From Candidatus Arcticimaribacter sp. UBA7428 (GTDB lineage: Bacteria > Bacteroidota > Bacteroidia > Flavobacteriales > Flavobacteriaceae): a DNA stretch of 25,915 nt. A program made the position numbers and the translations under genes. Shown piece after piece: positions 1 to 9,172 of this stretch. Within the stretch, counting starts at the first letter, position 1; every line of letters begins with the position of its first letter. The notes under the pieces were generated by a model. That model saw nothing but the letters and a program-made list of their open reading frames with translations. It did not search any database and was not told the origin of the DNA. The DNA lies in contig DLQQ01000034.1 in assembly GCA_002477625.1 (NCBI GenBank), positions 1 to 25,915 on the forward strand. The letters are read 5' to 3'.

Positions 1-227
1 CCTAGTTGACCTTTTCAACGTTTATCATAGCGCCTAAGTAACCGATTATCAAGTAATTACTATCATAGGCTCAATTTATTGCTTTAAAGTTTATTCAAAA
101 AACGGAGCTATAATGAAGAAATTAAGCAACTAGATTTGATATGGAAGGCATGCATTACTGCTTGTCTTATTTATTTGACTCTTATCTCCCAAGCTTAAGC
201 TATGATTGAGATTGGAAACTTATCAAC
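1..227. other. Non-coding stretch upstream of mraZ
   Basis: I see no convincing coding frame here. It is AT-rich. It contains a short inverted repeat near the left edge (GTTGA/TCAAC, 5-19) and an 8-nt direct repeat TATCATAG at 23-30 and 61-68. Neither is strong enough to call as a functional element. It may include the 3' flank of an upstream gene outside the window. The recognisable regulatory signals of the division cluster begin just after it. Confidence 0.5.
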
Positions 228-254
228 AAAGTGGTATTAAGTGGAAAAATGTGG
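228..254 (+). promoter_or_regulatory. Putative MraZ operator: three 10-bp-spaced GTGG boxes
   Basis: Three heptamers follow each other at an exact 10-bp period: AAAGTGG (228-234), TAAGTGG (238-244) and AATGTGG (248-254). GTGG is invariant. MraZ proteins are known to bind short tandem direct repeats upstream of their own gene: TGGGN-type boxes in E. coli and AAAGTG-type boxes with short spacers in Mycoplasma. The repeats are seen in the sequence. Their assignment to MraZ is inferred from their position 45-71 bp before mraZ and their resemblance to the AAAGTG form. They cover the place where a -33 element would be expected, so MraZ could act here as a repressor or as an activator. Confidence 0.7.
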
Positions 255-265
255 TAAATATATTT

Positions 266-273
266 TATATTTG
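266..273 (+). promoter_or_regulatory. Probable -7 promoter element of the dcw cluster
   Basis: TATATTTG matches the Bacteroidota -7 consensus TAnnTTTG exactly. It predicts a transcript start about 280, which leaves a leader of only about 20 nt before the mraZ start codon. No TTTG or TTG lies at the expected 19-21 bp upstream. That position is occupied by the GTGG boxes. Confidence 0.55.
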
Positions 274-298
274 ATTATTCAATTCACAAACAATTAAG

Positions 299-766
299 AT
301 GCAGCACTTTATTGGGACATATGAATGTAAGGCAGATACTAAAGGACGTATCATGCTTCCTGTTGCTCTGAAAAGGCAGTTGGCGCAGAATCTTAAAGAA
401 CAATTTGTACTCAAGCGCGCTGTGTTTAACAGTTGTTTGGAGTTGTATCCCATAAAAGAATGGGAGGCTATGATGGAAAAGGTCAATCAGCTCAATCGTT
501 TTAATAAAAAGAACAATGATTTTATTAGACGATTTACGGCGGGGGTGCGTTTGGTTGAGGTCGACGCTACCGGTCGCTTGTTGATCCCAAAAGACCTGGT
601 TACGCATGCCGGTATTTCTAAGGAAACGGTTATTTCTTCTGCGGTTAATATTCTTGAGATTTGGGATAAGGATCGATACGAAGAGGCTATTAATGAAGCG
701 ACAATTGACTTCGGTGCTTTAGCCGAAGACGTAATGGGAGACAAGGATGGAGACCAAATATCATAA
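299..766 (+). CDS. mraZ: Transcriptional regulator MraZ
   Basis: This encodes 155 residues, the usual size for MraZ, the DNA-binding regulator that heads most dcw clusters. It has two SpoVT/AbrB-like half-domains. The first contains the segment GTYECKADTKGRIMLP (about residues 6-21). The second contains VEVDATGRLLIPKDL (about 86-100). Each carries the D-x-x-G-R turn typical of the fold. MraZ assembles into a ring that reads short tandem repeats, and three such repeats lie directly upstream, which suggests autoregulation. The leader is A-rich with no Shine-Dalgarno sequence, as is normal in Bacteroidota. The 3' end overlaps rsmH by 20 nt. Confidence 0.97.
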   Translation: MQHFIGTYECKADTKGRIMLPVALKRQLAQNLKEQFVLKRAVFNSCLELYPIKEWEAMMEKVNQLNRFNKKNNDFIRRFTAGVRLVEVDATGRLLIPKDLVTHAGISKETVISSAVNILEIWDKDRYEEAINEATIDFGALAEDVMGDKDGDQIS

Positions 767-1649
767 CCCAGTATTACTGGATCGAAGTGTTGCGGATTTA
801 ATCAAAAACCCTGATGGGGTTTATGTTGACGTAACTTTTGGTGGTGGTGGACATTCAAAAAAGATTTTAAAAGCACTTTCGGATAAAGGCAGGTTGTTTG
901 CATTTGATCAAGATCAAGATGCAGTTGCAAATGCATTGTCAGACCCTCGGTTCGAGTTGATTCAGGCAAATTTTAAAGATCTAAAACGCTACATGAAGTT
1001 TTATGGTGTAAAAGAAGTGGATGGGATTCTCGCTGACTTTGGCGTATCATCACACCAGTTCGATGCCGAAAAAAGAGGTTTTTCAACTCGTTTTGAGGGC
1101 CGTTTGGATATGCGGATGGATCAAACTTCGACGCTTTCGGCTTACGAGGTTGTGAATGATTATTCCGAACAGGAATTGATATCCATAATGAAATTATACG
1201 GAGAAGTTAAAGGGGCACATAAAATTGTTGCTGCCATTTTAGATCATAGAGAAGAACAGCCAATCGAAACGACAACAGAGTTGATTGCATTAATCAAGCC
1301 TTTAATCCCAGAACGATTTTTAAATAAAATATTAGCTCAGGTTTTTCAAGCTATTCGAATTGAAGTAAACCAAGAACTGGAAGTGATCAAGTTGTTTCTT
1401 GAGCAGACGGTAGCGGTTTTGAAGCCTAAAGGACGGTTGGTTTGTATTTCATATCACTCACTAGAAGATCGTTTGGTCAAGCGTTTTATCAGAGAGGGAG
1501 TTTTTGAAGGTACGGCTGAACAGGATTTTTTTGGCAACCGGTTTACGCCTTTGAAAAAAGTTGGCGGCTTGGTTGTCCCTGATGACGATGAAGTCAAACA
1601 AAACAGTAGAGCAAGAAGTGCAAAACTAAGAACAGCAGAAAAGAGATGA
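747..1649 (+). CDS. rsmH: 16S rRNA (cytosine1402-N4)-methyltransferase RsmH (MraW)
   Basis: This 300-residue protein methylates N4 of C1402 in the 16S rRNA decoding centre using S-adenosylmethionine. The N-terminus has the family signature YHNPVLL, followed by the SAM-binding motif VDVTFGGGGHS (about residues 28-38). DGILADFGVSSHQFD (about 92-106) and ISYHSLEDRLVKRF near the C-terminal third are also characteristic. The C-terminus ends in the usual NSRARSAKLR segment. It overlaps mraZ by 20 nt and the ftsL-like gene by 4 nt (ATGA), so it is probably translationally coupled within the cluster. Confidence 0.97.
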   Translation: METKYHNPVLLDRSVADLIKNPDGVYVDVTFGGGGHSKKILKALSDKGRLFAFDQDQDAVANALSDPRFELIQANFKDLKRYMKFYGVKEVDGILADFGVSSHQFDAEKRGFSTRFEGRLDMRMDQTSTLSAYEVVNDYSEQELISIMKLYGEVKGAHKIVAAILDHREEQPIETTTELIALIKPLIPERFLNKILAQVFQAIRIEVNQELEVIKLFLEQTVAVLKPKGRLVCISYHSLEDRLVKRFIREGVFEGTAEQDFFGNRFTPLKKVGGLVVPDDDEVKQNSRARSAKLRTAEKR

Positions 1650-1963
1650 AACAGTTACTCTCCTTCTTGAATATAGAATTCCTAATCAAGGATGATGCGC
1701 TGAAAAATTGGCGTATGATTTTGTTTGTGTCTTTTTTGGCACTCTTGATTATTTCGAGCGGTCATTTGGCTGATCGTAAAATTTTTAAGATTGCTCAACT
1801 GAACAACGAATTGAAAGAGATGAAAAGTCAGTTTGTAGAAAAGCGGGCCTATTTAATGGAATTAAAAATGGAGTCTCGGGTTACAGAGTCGCTTCGCGAA
1901 AAAGGAATAAAACCAGCTAAAACACCACCCCTAAAATTAGTTATAGAATCAAAAGAACAATGA
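1646..1963 (+). CDS. ftsL: FtsL-like cell-division protein
   Basis: This small bitopic membrane protein of 105 residues has a cytoplasmic N-terminus of about 23 residues. One hydrophobic segment follows (about 24-39, rich in L, I, V and F). After it comes a charged, heptad-like helix (about 45-80) that could form a coiled coil. Its position between rsmH and the septal PBP gene is exactly that of ftsL. Sequence similarity to proteobacterial FtsL is not obvious, so the assignment rests on size, topology and synteny. By analogy it would bind FtsQ and help activate the FtsW/FtsI synthase. No separate ftsB is visible in the window. It overlaps both neighbours by 4 nt. Confidence 0.85.
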   Translation: MKQLLSFLNIEFLIKDDALKNWRMILFVSFLALLIISSGHLADRKIFKIAQLNNELKEMKSQFVEKRAYLMELKMESRVTESLREKGIKPAKTPPLKLVIESKEQ

Positions 1964-3954
1964 GTAGTGTAGAGACAAAAACAATAATGAACCGTTTTTA
2001 CCTGGTGGTACTGGGGATGTTTGTCTTTGCTTGTCTTTTGGTTTATAAATTAGTTGTAATTCAATTTGCTGAAGGAGATTACTATCGCGACTTAGCGCAA
2101 CAACGTACCGTAAAGAATTTCGTGCTTCAGCCTAGTAGAGGGAATATATATGCAGATGACGAGAGTTTGCTGGCTACTACAGTTCCTCGCTATGAAATTC
2201 GTTGGGATGCAAAGGTTCCTTCTGAGAAATTATTTCAAAAACACAAAGATAGCCTGGCGATTCTGCTGGGAGCCCTGTTTGAAAAGCCCAGTTCTTTTTA
2301 TCTTCAAAAACTTCAGCGTGCTCGTGCTAAGAAAAACCGCTATTTATTAATCGGTAGAAACCTAAATTACTCTACCTATAAAAAAATCAAAGGCTTCCCT
2401 TTGTTTAGTAAATCTTCCATGCGAGGAGGGTTGATTGTCGAATCGCGATTGACTCGTGAAAATCCAATTGGAAAAATTGCAGAAAGAACCATAGGATACG
2501 AACAAAGAGATCCAAGTGGAAATTACTTACGCGTTGGACTTGAAGGTGCTTACGGTCAGTATTTGAAAGGCGAAAATGGGCGCAGATTGAAACAAAAAAT
2601 CGCAAATGGACAATGGAAGCCCATTAACGATAACAATGAAAAAGAGCCTACGGAAGGCTATGATGTTTACACAACGATAAACATCAACATGCAAGATATT
2701 GCGCATCATGCGTTGTTGGCTCAACTAGAAAAATTTGAGGCAGATCACGGAAGTGTTGTGGTGATGGAAACCAAAACGGGAAACATTAAAGCAATTTCTA
2801 ACCTAGGTAGAACGTCGAAAGGGAAGTATTACGAAAAGCTCAACTATGCGATTGGTGAAGCGCATGAACCGGGTTCTACGTTCAAGCTTATGGCGATGAT
2901 CGCTGCCCTTGAAGATAAAGTGATTCGAGCAGATGACTTAGTCGATACCACTGGAGGTGAACTTACTTTTTACAGGAAATATAAAGTCCGAGATTCTAAA
3001 AAAGGTGGCTATGGTTTGTTGACAGCTTCTAAAGCTTTTGAGCTCTCATCGAATACGGGAATCGTTAAAATGATTTATGATAATTATAAAAACAAGCCTT
3101 CCAAATTCGTAGATCGACTCTATAATATGGGCTTGCATAAACCCCTTGGACTTCCTTTTAAAGGAGAAGCACTCCCCAAAATCCCTTATCCTACTGATGC
3201 AGATTGGGATGGCTTGGACCTCCCTTGGATGGCTTTTGGCTATGGTGTTTTGATGACTCCATTGCAAACCTTAACCTTTTATAATGCTGTAGCCAATGGA
3301 GGTGAAATGGTAAAGCCGAAGTTTATAGACCGTATCAGCAGTTTTGGAGAAGAGCCCGTAAAGCATTTTACTAAAGAAGTAATCAATCCTTCCATCTGTT
3401 CGAAAGAGACCTTGAAGCAGGTTCAGAAAATGATGTTCAATGTGGTTGATAAAAAATGGGGTACAGCGCATGAAATCAAGGATAAGAATTTTTCTATTGC
3501 TGGTAAAACCGGAACCTGTCAAGTCGATTATACTAAAGAAGAGACGCAGTATGTTTCAAGTTTTGTAGGATATTTCCCTGCAGAAGCACCCCAATACTCT
3601 TGTATTGTAGTCATTCATCGTCCAAATAAAAACATCGGTTATTACGGCGCTACAGTTGCAGCTCCAGTTTTCAAAGAGATTGCACTCAATATTTTTAACA
3701 CTACAGCCCAAAGGGTAGTTGTTCCAAATCAAAATCTTGCTACCAAGGAATTCGCTTTTGACAAACTTGAGCAAACCTTGGTGGATCAAATAATCCCAAA
3801 TGTAATGGGTATGCAGGCAATGGACGCCCTCATGCTGTTGGAGCGATTGGGGCTGAAGGTGCAATTAAAAGGTAAAGGTAAAGTAGTGCGTCAGTCCATA
3901 AAACAGGGATCGAAAGTAAAAAGCAATCAACAAATTTTATTAGAGCTTTCATGA
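1960..3954 (+). CDS. ftsI: Septal penicillin-binding protein, FtsI type, with C-terminal PASTA domain
   Basis: This encodes a 664-residue monofunctional class B PBP, the transpeptidase that cross-links septal peptidoglycan and partner of FtsW. A single N-terminal transmembrane helix (about 12-32) is followed by a PBP dimerisation domain that includes the segment PSRGNIYADD. The transpeptidase domain carries the three catalytic motifs: S306-T-F-K309 with the acylated serine, S363-S-N365 and K516-T-G-T519. Residues 611-664 look like one PASTA repeat (IPNVMGMQAMDALMLLERLG onward). This is unlike E. coli FtsI but resembles SpoVD/PBP2x-type proteins and many Bacteroidota homologues. It overlaps ftsL and murE by 4 nt each. 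Confidence 0.95.
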   Translation: MSSVETKTIMNRFYLVVLGMFVFACLLVYKLVVIQFAEGDYYRDLAQQRTVKNFVLQPSRGNIYADDESLLATTVPRYEIRWDAKVPSEKLFQKHKDSLAILLGALFEKPSSFYLQKLQRARAKKNRYLLIGRNLNYSTYKKIKGFPLFSKSSMRGGLIVESRLTRENPIGKIAERTIGYEQRDPSGNYLRVGLEGAYGQYLKGENGRRLKQKIANGQWKPINDNNEKEPTEGYDVYTTININMQDIAHHALLAQLEKFEADHGSVVVMETKTGNIKAISNLGRTSKGKYYEKLNYAIGEAHEPGSTFKLMAMIAALEDKVIRADDLVDTTGGELTFYRKYKVRDSKKGGYGLLTASKAFELSSNTGIVKMIYDNYKNKPSKFVDRLYNMGLHKPLGLPFKGEALPKIPYPTDADWDGLDLPWMAFGYGVLMTPLQTLTFYNAVANGGEMVKPKFIDRISSFGEEPVKHFTKEVINPSICSKETLKQVQKMMFNVVDKKWGTAHEIKDKNFSIAGKTGTCQVDYTKEETQYVSSFVGYFPAEAPQYSCIVVIHRPNKNIGYYGATVAAPVFKEIALNIFNTTAQRVVVPNQNLATKEFAFDKLEQTLVDQIIPNVMGMQAMDALMLLERLGLKVQLKGKGKVVRQSIKQGSKVKSNQQILLELS

Positions 3955-5411
3955 AAGAATTAAAAGACATTTTATTTGGGGTATCGATTGAACAGACGTA
4001 TGGTTCAATCGACAAGCAAATTAGTGCCTTAGCGTATGATTCACGTGAAGTAGTTTCAGACGCTCTTTTTGTAGCAATAAAAGGAGATGCAGTTGATGGA
4101 CATGCATATATAGAAGTAGCAATCAAACAGGGTACTACCGTTGTTTTGGTTGAAGATGAAGGTGCGTACGACACTACTGAAATAACCTATGTTCGAGTAA
4201 ATGATACCCGCATAGCTTTGGCGGTTATGGCAGCCAATTATTATGATCATCCCTCTCGAAAGCTCGACTTGATTGGGATTACAGGAACCAATGGTAAAAC
4301 CACTATTGCTAGTTTGTGTTATGAGTTATTTACCGCAATGGGTTATGCTGTGGGATTGCTTTCTACGGTTGCAGTCAAATATGGAGCACAAGTACTTCCA
4401 GCTTCGCACACTACCCCAGACCCTCTGGCGATTAATAAACATTTAAGTGCCATGGTTGCTCTTGGAATAAGCTCTTGTTTTATGGAAGTTTCTTCTCATG
4501 GAATTCATCAAGGACGGATTCATGGCTTGCATTTTAAGGGAGGTGTTTTTACAAACCTTACACAAGATCATCTAGACTATCACGAAACATTTGCCGCCTA
4601 TCGAGACACTAAAAAACAGTTTTTTGATTTTCTTCCCAAAGCAGCCTTTGCTTTGGTAAACTTGGATGATAAAAACGGTGCCTTTATGGTTCAAAATACC
4701 AAGGCTCATAAAAAATCATACGCCTTAGAAAACTATGCTGATTTCCGTGCTCAAATCTTGGAGCATCAATTTACAGGCATGCTTTTGAAAATGGATTCTC
4801 AAGAGTTATGGACCCAATTGATCGGTGCTTTCAATGCATCCAATCTTTTAGCCGTTTATGCTGTTGCAGTTTTGATGGAACAAGATTCGCTTGAGGTTTT
4901 AGCAGGAATAAGCCAACTTAAAAACATAAGTGGGCGTTTCGAAACCATACAAGGTCCAAAAGGTTCCTTGATTATTGTAGACTATGCGCATACCCCCGAT
5001 GCCCTTAAAAATGTATTGAAGACCATCAACACTGTACGTACAAAAAACGAAAAAGTAATCACGGTTGTGGGCTGCGGTGGAGATCGTGATCAAAGTAAAA
5101 GACCAAAAATGGCTGCTATTGCCGCCAAGATGAGTGATCGTGTTGTCTTTACATCAGACAACCCTCGTTCAGAAAACCCGGAGCAAATAATCTCTGATAT
5201 GGAAGCTGGAATAGCTCCAGAAGATTATAAAAAGACATTACTTATTAGTGATCGTAGAGAAGCGATTAAGGCAGCATGTATGCTTTTATCCGATAAGGAC
5301 ATTTTATTAATAGCAGGGAAAGGTCACGAAACGTATCAAGAAATAAAAGGAGTAAGAACGCAGTTTGACGACCGTCAAATTGTACAAGAAATATTATTGA
5401 AATTATTCTAA
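3951..5411 (+). CDS. murE: UDP-MurNAc-L-Ala-D-Glu:meso-diaminopimelate ligase MurE
   Basis: This cytoplasmic ATP-dependent ligase (486 residues) adds the third amino acid to the UDP-MurNAc peptide. The P-loop is [10 protein letters not shown] (109-118, Lys116). The SHTTPDPL segment and the probable carbamylated lysine in YRDTKKQFF (Lys221) are present. The specificity loop reads D403-N-P-R406, the motif that selects meso-diaminopimelate rather than lysine, so the organism should have DAP-type peptidoglycan. Its length is normal for the family. The start codon overlaps the ftsI stop (ATGA), and mraY follows after 1 nt. Confidence 0.97.
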   Translation: MKELKDILFGVSIEQTYGSIDKQISALAYDSREVVSDALFVAIKGDAVDGHAYIEVAIKQGTTVVLVEDEGAYDTTEITYVRVNDTRIALAVMAANYYDHPSRKLDLIGITGTNGKTTIASLCYELFTAMGYAVGLLSTVAVKYGAQVLPASHTTPDPLAINKHLSAMVALGISSCFMEVSSHGIHQGRIHGLHFKGGVFTNLTQDHLDYHETFAAYRDTKKQFFDFLPKAAFALVNLDDKNGAFMVQNTKAHKKSYALENYADFRAQILEHQFTGMLLKMDSQELWTQLIGAFNASNLLAVYAVAVLMEQDSLEVLAGISQLKNISGRFETIQGPKGSLIIVDYAHTPDALKNVLKTINTVRTKNEKVITVVGCGGDRDQSKRPKMAAIAAKMSDRVVFTSDNPRSENPEQIISDMEAGIAPEDYKKTLLISDRREAIKAACMLLSDKDILLIAGKGHETYQEIKGVRTQFDDRQIVQEILLKLF

Positions 5412-5412
5412 T

Positions 5413-6624
5413 ATGTTATATTATTTATTTGAGTATTTAGAGAATCAGTATCAACTTCCAGGAGCAAGTCTTTTTCAGTTTTTGTCTTTTCGGGCGGCGC
5501 TCGCGGTTCTTATATCGCTGATGTTTTCTACTCTTTTTGGTAAAAAAATAATAGAATTTCTAAAGCGAAAACAAATAGGAGAAACTGTTCGAGAGTTGGG
5601 ACTTGATGGGCAAGCTCAAAAATCAGGTACCCCTACCATGGGTGGAGTCATCATTATAATCAGTACGCTGATCCCAGTTCTTCTCATTGCACAACTCCAA
5701 AACATTTACATACTTCTACTCATTTTTACAACCCTTTGGATGGGTGCAATCGGTTTTTTAGATGATTATATTAAAATTTTCAGAAAAGATAAAGAAGGGT
5801 TAAAAGGGATTTTCAAGATTATTGGTCAGGTTATTTTGGGAATCGTTGTTGGTTCAACCTTATATTTTCATTCAGAGGTTACGGTGCGTTTAGAACAGAC
5901 CATCATTCTTGTGGAGCAGGGGATAGAACGTTCGTCAAGAGATGATAAATCCACCTTAACAACAATCCCATTTTTAAAAAATAATGAGTTTGACTATGCT
6001 GATTTGATCAGTTGGATTCCAAATACAGCGCCATATTCGTGGTTGGTTTTCATTCCTTTTGTTGTTTTTATTGTAACTGCTTTTTCTAATGGAGCCAATC
6101 TAACCGATGGAATTGATGGTTTGGCTGCTGGAAGTTCAGCCATCATGGTTTTTACCTTGGGTATTTTTGCATGGGTGTCTGGTAATGTTATTTTTTCCGA
6201 CTACCTCAACATCATGTACATTCCTAATGCGGGTGAAATCACCATTTTTGTTGCCGCCTTTTTGGGTGCATTAATTGGATTTTTGTGGTACAATACTTTT
6301 CCAGCACAGGTTTTTATGGGCGACACGGGAAGCCTTACCATAGGAGCTATCATTGCCGTAATTGCTCTGATGATTAGAAAAGAATTATTGCTTCCCCTTT
6401 TATGTGGGATTTTTGTAATAGAAAACTTATCTGTTGTTCTACAAGTGGGATATTTTAAATATACCAGAAAACGAACCGGTGTCGGGAAACGTATTTTTCT
6501 GATGGCGCCTTTACATCATCATTACCAAAAGTTAGGTTATCATGAAAGTAAAATTGTTTCTCGCTTTTGGATTATAGGAATCCTTTTGAGTGTCTTAACC
6601 ATTGTAACCCTTAAAATCCGATAA
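5413..6624 (+). CDS. mraY: Phospho-MurNAc-pentapeptide transferase MraY
   Basis: This polytopic inner-membrane enzyme moves phospho-MurNAc-pentapeptide from UDP to undecaprenyl phosphate, making lipid I. The key motifs are present: LDDYIK with Asp117/Asp118, [18 protein letters not shown] with Asp304, and the PLHHHY loop with His368-His370. At 403 residues it is longer than E. coli MraY (about 360). The extra length lies mainly in a hydrophilic insertion at about residues 155-200. To my knowledge such an insertion is common in Bacteroidota MraY. It sits 1 nt after murE and overlaps murD by 1 nt (TAATG). Confidence 0.97.
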   Translation: MLYYLFEYLENQYQLPGASLFQFLSFRAALAVLISLMFSTLFGKKIIEFLKRKQIGETVRELGLDGQAQKSGTPTMGGVIIIISTLIPVLLIAQLQNIYILLLIFTTLWMGAIGFLDDYIKIFRKDKEGLKGIFKIIGQVILGIVVGSTLYFHSEVTVRLEQTIILVEQGIERSSRDDKSTLTTIPFLKNNEFDYADLISWIPNTAPYSWLVFIPFVVFIVTAFSNGANLTDGIDGLAAGSSAIMVFTLGIFAWVSGNVIFSDYLNIMYIPNAGEITIFVAAFLGALIGFLWYNTFPAQVFMGDTGSLTIGAIIAVIALMIRKELLLPLLCGIFVIENLSVVLQVGYFKYTRKRTGVGKRIFLMAPLHHHYQKLGYHESKIVSRFWIIGILLSVLTIVTLKIR

Positions 6625-7961
6625 TGTCTAAAAAACTAGTCATATTAGGTGGAGGTGAAAGCGGGATAGGGTCCGCGGTTTTAGGCGTGAAACAAGGTTT
6701 TGAGGTTTTTGTTTCCGATGCCGGAACTATCGCACACGAAGTACAGAAAGAATTAAATGAATTGGGCGTTTCTTTTGAAGAGGGAGGACATGATTTGGAT
6801 GTCATCTTAAAAGCATCTTTGGTGATGAAAAGCCCAGGGATCCCAGATCACATTGATTTGATCCAACAGATTCGTTCCTCCAAAATTAAAATTGTTTCAG
6901 AAATTGAATTTGCTAGTCAGTATACCGATGCTACACTAATTGGTATAACAGGCAGTAATGGAAAAACAACCACGACTCTTTTGACGCATCACCTTTTGAA
7001 GGAGTCGGGAATGAATGTTGGAGTTGCGGGTAATATCGGTTATAGTTTTGCTCGACAAGTAGCTGAATCTGAAAGAGAAGTATATGTTTTGGAGATCAGT
7101 AGTTTTCAGTTAGACGATATTCATAAGTTTAAGCCCGAAGTTGCAGTTATCACCAATATTACTCCCGATCATTTGGATCGATATGAAAATAATTTTTCAA
7201 AATATATAGCATCTAAAATGCGCATCATTGAAAACCAAACATCCAATCAATTTTTAGTTTTCAATGCCGAAGACCCCGTTTTGGTTGAAGCATTGAACGG
7301 ATCTTCTTCAAAAGTCAAAACAATTCCTTTTGGATTCACAAAACCAGATCACGACGGAGTCTATCCCGCAGATGATCAAATAATCGTACAACAAGATAAT
7401 TCAAGCATGATGATACAAACAACACATTTCCAACTTCAAGGAAGGCACAATTTACTTAATGCTATGGCTGCGGTTTCTGTTGCTCGACTTTTGAAGGTAA
7501 GTAAAGATTCTATTCGTGAAAGTTTAATAAGCTTTAGAGGAGTGCCCCATCGATTGGAGCAATTTTTAAGAATTCAAAATGTAAATTATATAAATGATTC
7601 TAAGGCGACCAATGTCAATGCAACGTTTTATGCGCTGGACAGTGTGAAGTCGCAAACAGTTTGGATTGCTGGTGGTGTAGATAAGGGGAATGATTACAGT
7701 GCATTGTTGCCTATGGTTCGCGAGAAAGTGAAGGCAATTATTTGTTTGGGGGTTGATAATGAAAAACTTTTAGCAGTTTTCGGTCCCGTTGTTGATATTA
7801 TAGTAGAAACACAATCGATAGACGAAGCTGTGAAAATTGCTCACAAAATTGCACATAAAAAAGAAACGGTCCTACTGTCTCCTGCTTGCGCAAGTTTTGA
7901 CTTGTTTGAGAATTACGAGGATCGCGGAAATCAATTTAAACAAGCTGTACAAAAATTATAA
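6624..7961 (+). CDS. murD: UDP-MurNAc-L-alanine:D-glutamate ligase MurD
   Basis: This cytoplasmic ATP-dependent ligase (445 residues) adds D-glutamate to UDP-MurNAc-L-Ala. A Rossmann-like N-terminal domain (starting KKLVILGGGESG) binds the UDP moiety. The P-loop is GITGSNGKTTTT (from residue 107, Lys114). The VITNITPDHLDRY segment and the family-specific C-terminal stretch SPACASFDLFENYEDRG are present. It acts before MurE in the pathway although it is encoded after mraY, as in many dcw clusters. It shares single bases with mraY and ftsW (TAATG junctions), suggesting stop-start re-initiation. Confidence 0.97.
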   Translation: MSKKLVILGGGESGIGSAVLGVKQGFEVFVSDAGTIAHEVQKELNELGVSFEEGGHDLDVILKASLVMKSPGIPDHIDLIQQIRSSKIKIVSEIEFASQYTDATLIGITGSNGKTTTTLLTHHLLKESGMNVGVAGNIGYSFARQVAESEREVYVLEISSFQLDDIHKFKPEVAVITNITPDHLDRYENNFSKYIASKMRIIENQTSNQFLVFNAEDPVLVEALNGSSSKVKTIPFGFTKPDHDGVYPADDQIIVQQDNSSMMIQTTHFQLQGRHNLLNAMAAVSVARLLKVSKDSIRESLISFRGVPHRLEQFLRIQNVNYINDSKATNVNATFYALDSVKSQTVWIAGGVDKGNDYSALLPMVREKVKAIICLGVDNEKLLAVFGPVVDIIVETQSIDEAVKIAHKIAHKKETVLLSPACASFDLFENYEDRGNQFKQAVQKL

Positions 7962-9172
7962 TGAATAAAAAATACAAGCTGCTTAGCGGAGATTTAGTGT
8001 TGTGGGGCATTCTTGCTCTATTGGCTTTATTCTCATTTTTTCCTGTATTTAGTGCAAGCTCAAACCTTGCCTATGTCGTAGGAAAAGGTACCCCTTGGGA
8101 GTACTTGTTTAAGCATATGGTTATTTTGGTTTTTGGTTTCGGTTTTATGATTGGAGTTCACAAAATTCCATACCAATATTTCAAAGGTATTTCTGTTCTA
8201 CTATTACCCGTGGTAATTCTTTTGTTGCTCTATACAGCTACTCAAGGAACGGTTATCGATGGAGCGAATGCAAGCCGATGGATTCGCATTCCTTTTGTGG
8301 GATTGAGTTTCCAAACATCTACATTGGCAGCTGTAGTGCTTATGGTGTATGTCGCATACTATCTTTCCAAGAACTTTGAAGGTCCACAAACGTTTAAGGC
8401 TTCTATCTTGCCTCTGTGGCTTCCGGTTTTTGTTGTAGTGATGCTTATTCTTCCATCCAATTTATCAACAGCTTTACTGATTTCGGTTATGGTTTTTATG
8501 CTCGCATTTTTAGGCGGTTATCCCTTAAAGTACTTGGCGCTGATTGTCGGAAGTGGACTTCTGGTTCTTACGTTGTTCGTTTTATCGGCAAAGGCATTTC
8601 CTGATCTAATTCCGAATCGAGTAGATACCTGGATTAGCCGAATTGAAAGTTTTAGTCAACCTGCAAATGCAGAAGTAGATAATTATCAAGTCGAGCGAGC
8701 AAAGATTGCAATTGCTACTGGAGGTGTAACCGGATTAGGAGTTGGTAAAAGTGTAATGAAAAATTTCTTACCACAAAGTAGTTCAGATTTCATCTACGCA
8801 ATCATTGTAGAGGAGTTTGGTCTGGTTGGTGGAATTGCATTGATTTTTTCTTATCTCCTGATTCTTTTTAGGATCGTGGTTATAGCACATCGAACCCCAA
8901 CTGTTTTCGGGAAATTGGTGGTTATTGGAGTAGGCGTACCTATTATTTTTCAGGCATTGATCAATATGGGGGTTGCCGTTCAGATTTTACCCGTAACGGG
9001 GCAAACATTGCCCATGGTGAGTAGTGGTGGTACTGCTGCTTGGATGACTTGTATTGCCTTCGGTTTGATTTTGAGCGTGAGTACTGCCTATTATAAAAAA
9101 GAAGATGAAGAGCAAAAAACAGAACCTTCCCAGGAAGATAACCCTTTAGCCGTTTTAAGTGAAGCCTTATAA
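7961..9172 (+). CDS. ftsW: Septal peptidoglycan glycosyltransferase FtsW (SEDS family)
   Basis: This polytopic membrane protein of 403 residues with about ten hydrophobic helices polymerises lipid II at the septum together with the class B PBP encoded upstream. SEDS features include the early FPVFSASSNLAY loop and VERAKIAIATGG followed by GLGVGKS. PQSSSDFIYAIIVEE contains Asp276 at the position of the conserved catalytic aspartate. MVSSGGTAAWMTCIAFG lies near the C-terminus. The last 25 residues are hydrophilic and acidic. FtsW rather than RodA is preferred because of the dcw context. The gene overlaps murG by 14 nt. Confidence 0.96.
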   Translation: MNKKYKLLSGDLVLWGILALLALFSFFPVFSASSNLAYVVGKGTPWEYLFKHMVILVFGFGFMIGVHKIPYQYFKGISVLLLPVVILLLLYTATQGTVIDGANASRWIRIPFVGLSFQTSTLAAVVLMVYVAYYLSKNFEGPQTFKASILPLWLPVFVVVMLILPSNLSTALLISVMVFMLAFLGGYPLKYLALIVGSGLLVLTLFVLSAKAFPDLIPNRVDTWISRIESFSQPANAEVDNYQVERAKIAIATGGVTGLGVGKSVMKNFLPQSSSDFIYAIIVEEFGLVGGIALIFSYLLILFRIVVIAHRTPTVFGKLVVIGVGVPIIFQALINMGVAVQILPVTGQTLPMVSSGGTAAWMTCIAFGLILSVSTAYYKKEDEEQKTEPSQEDNPLAVLSEAL

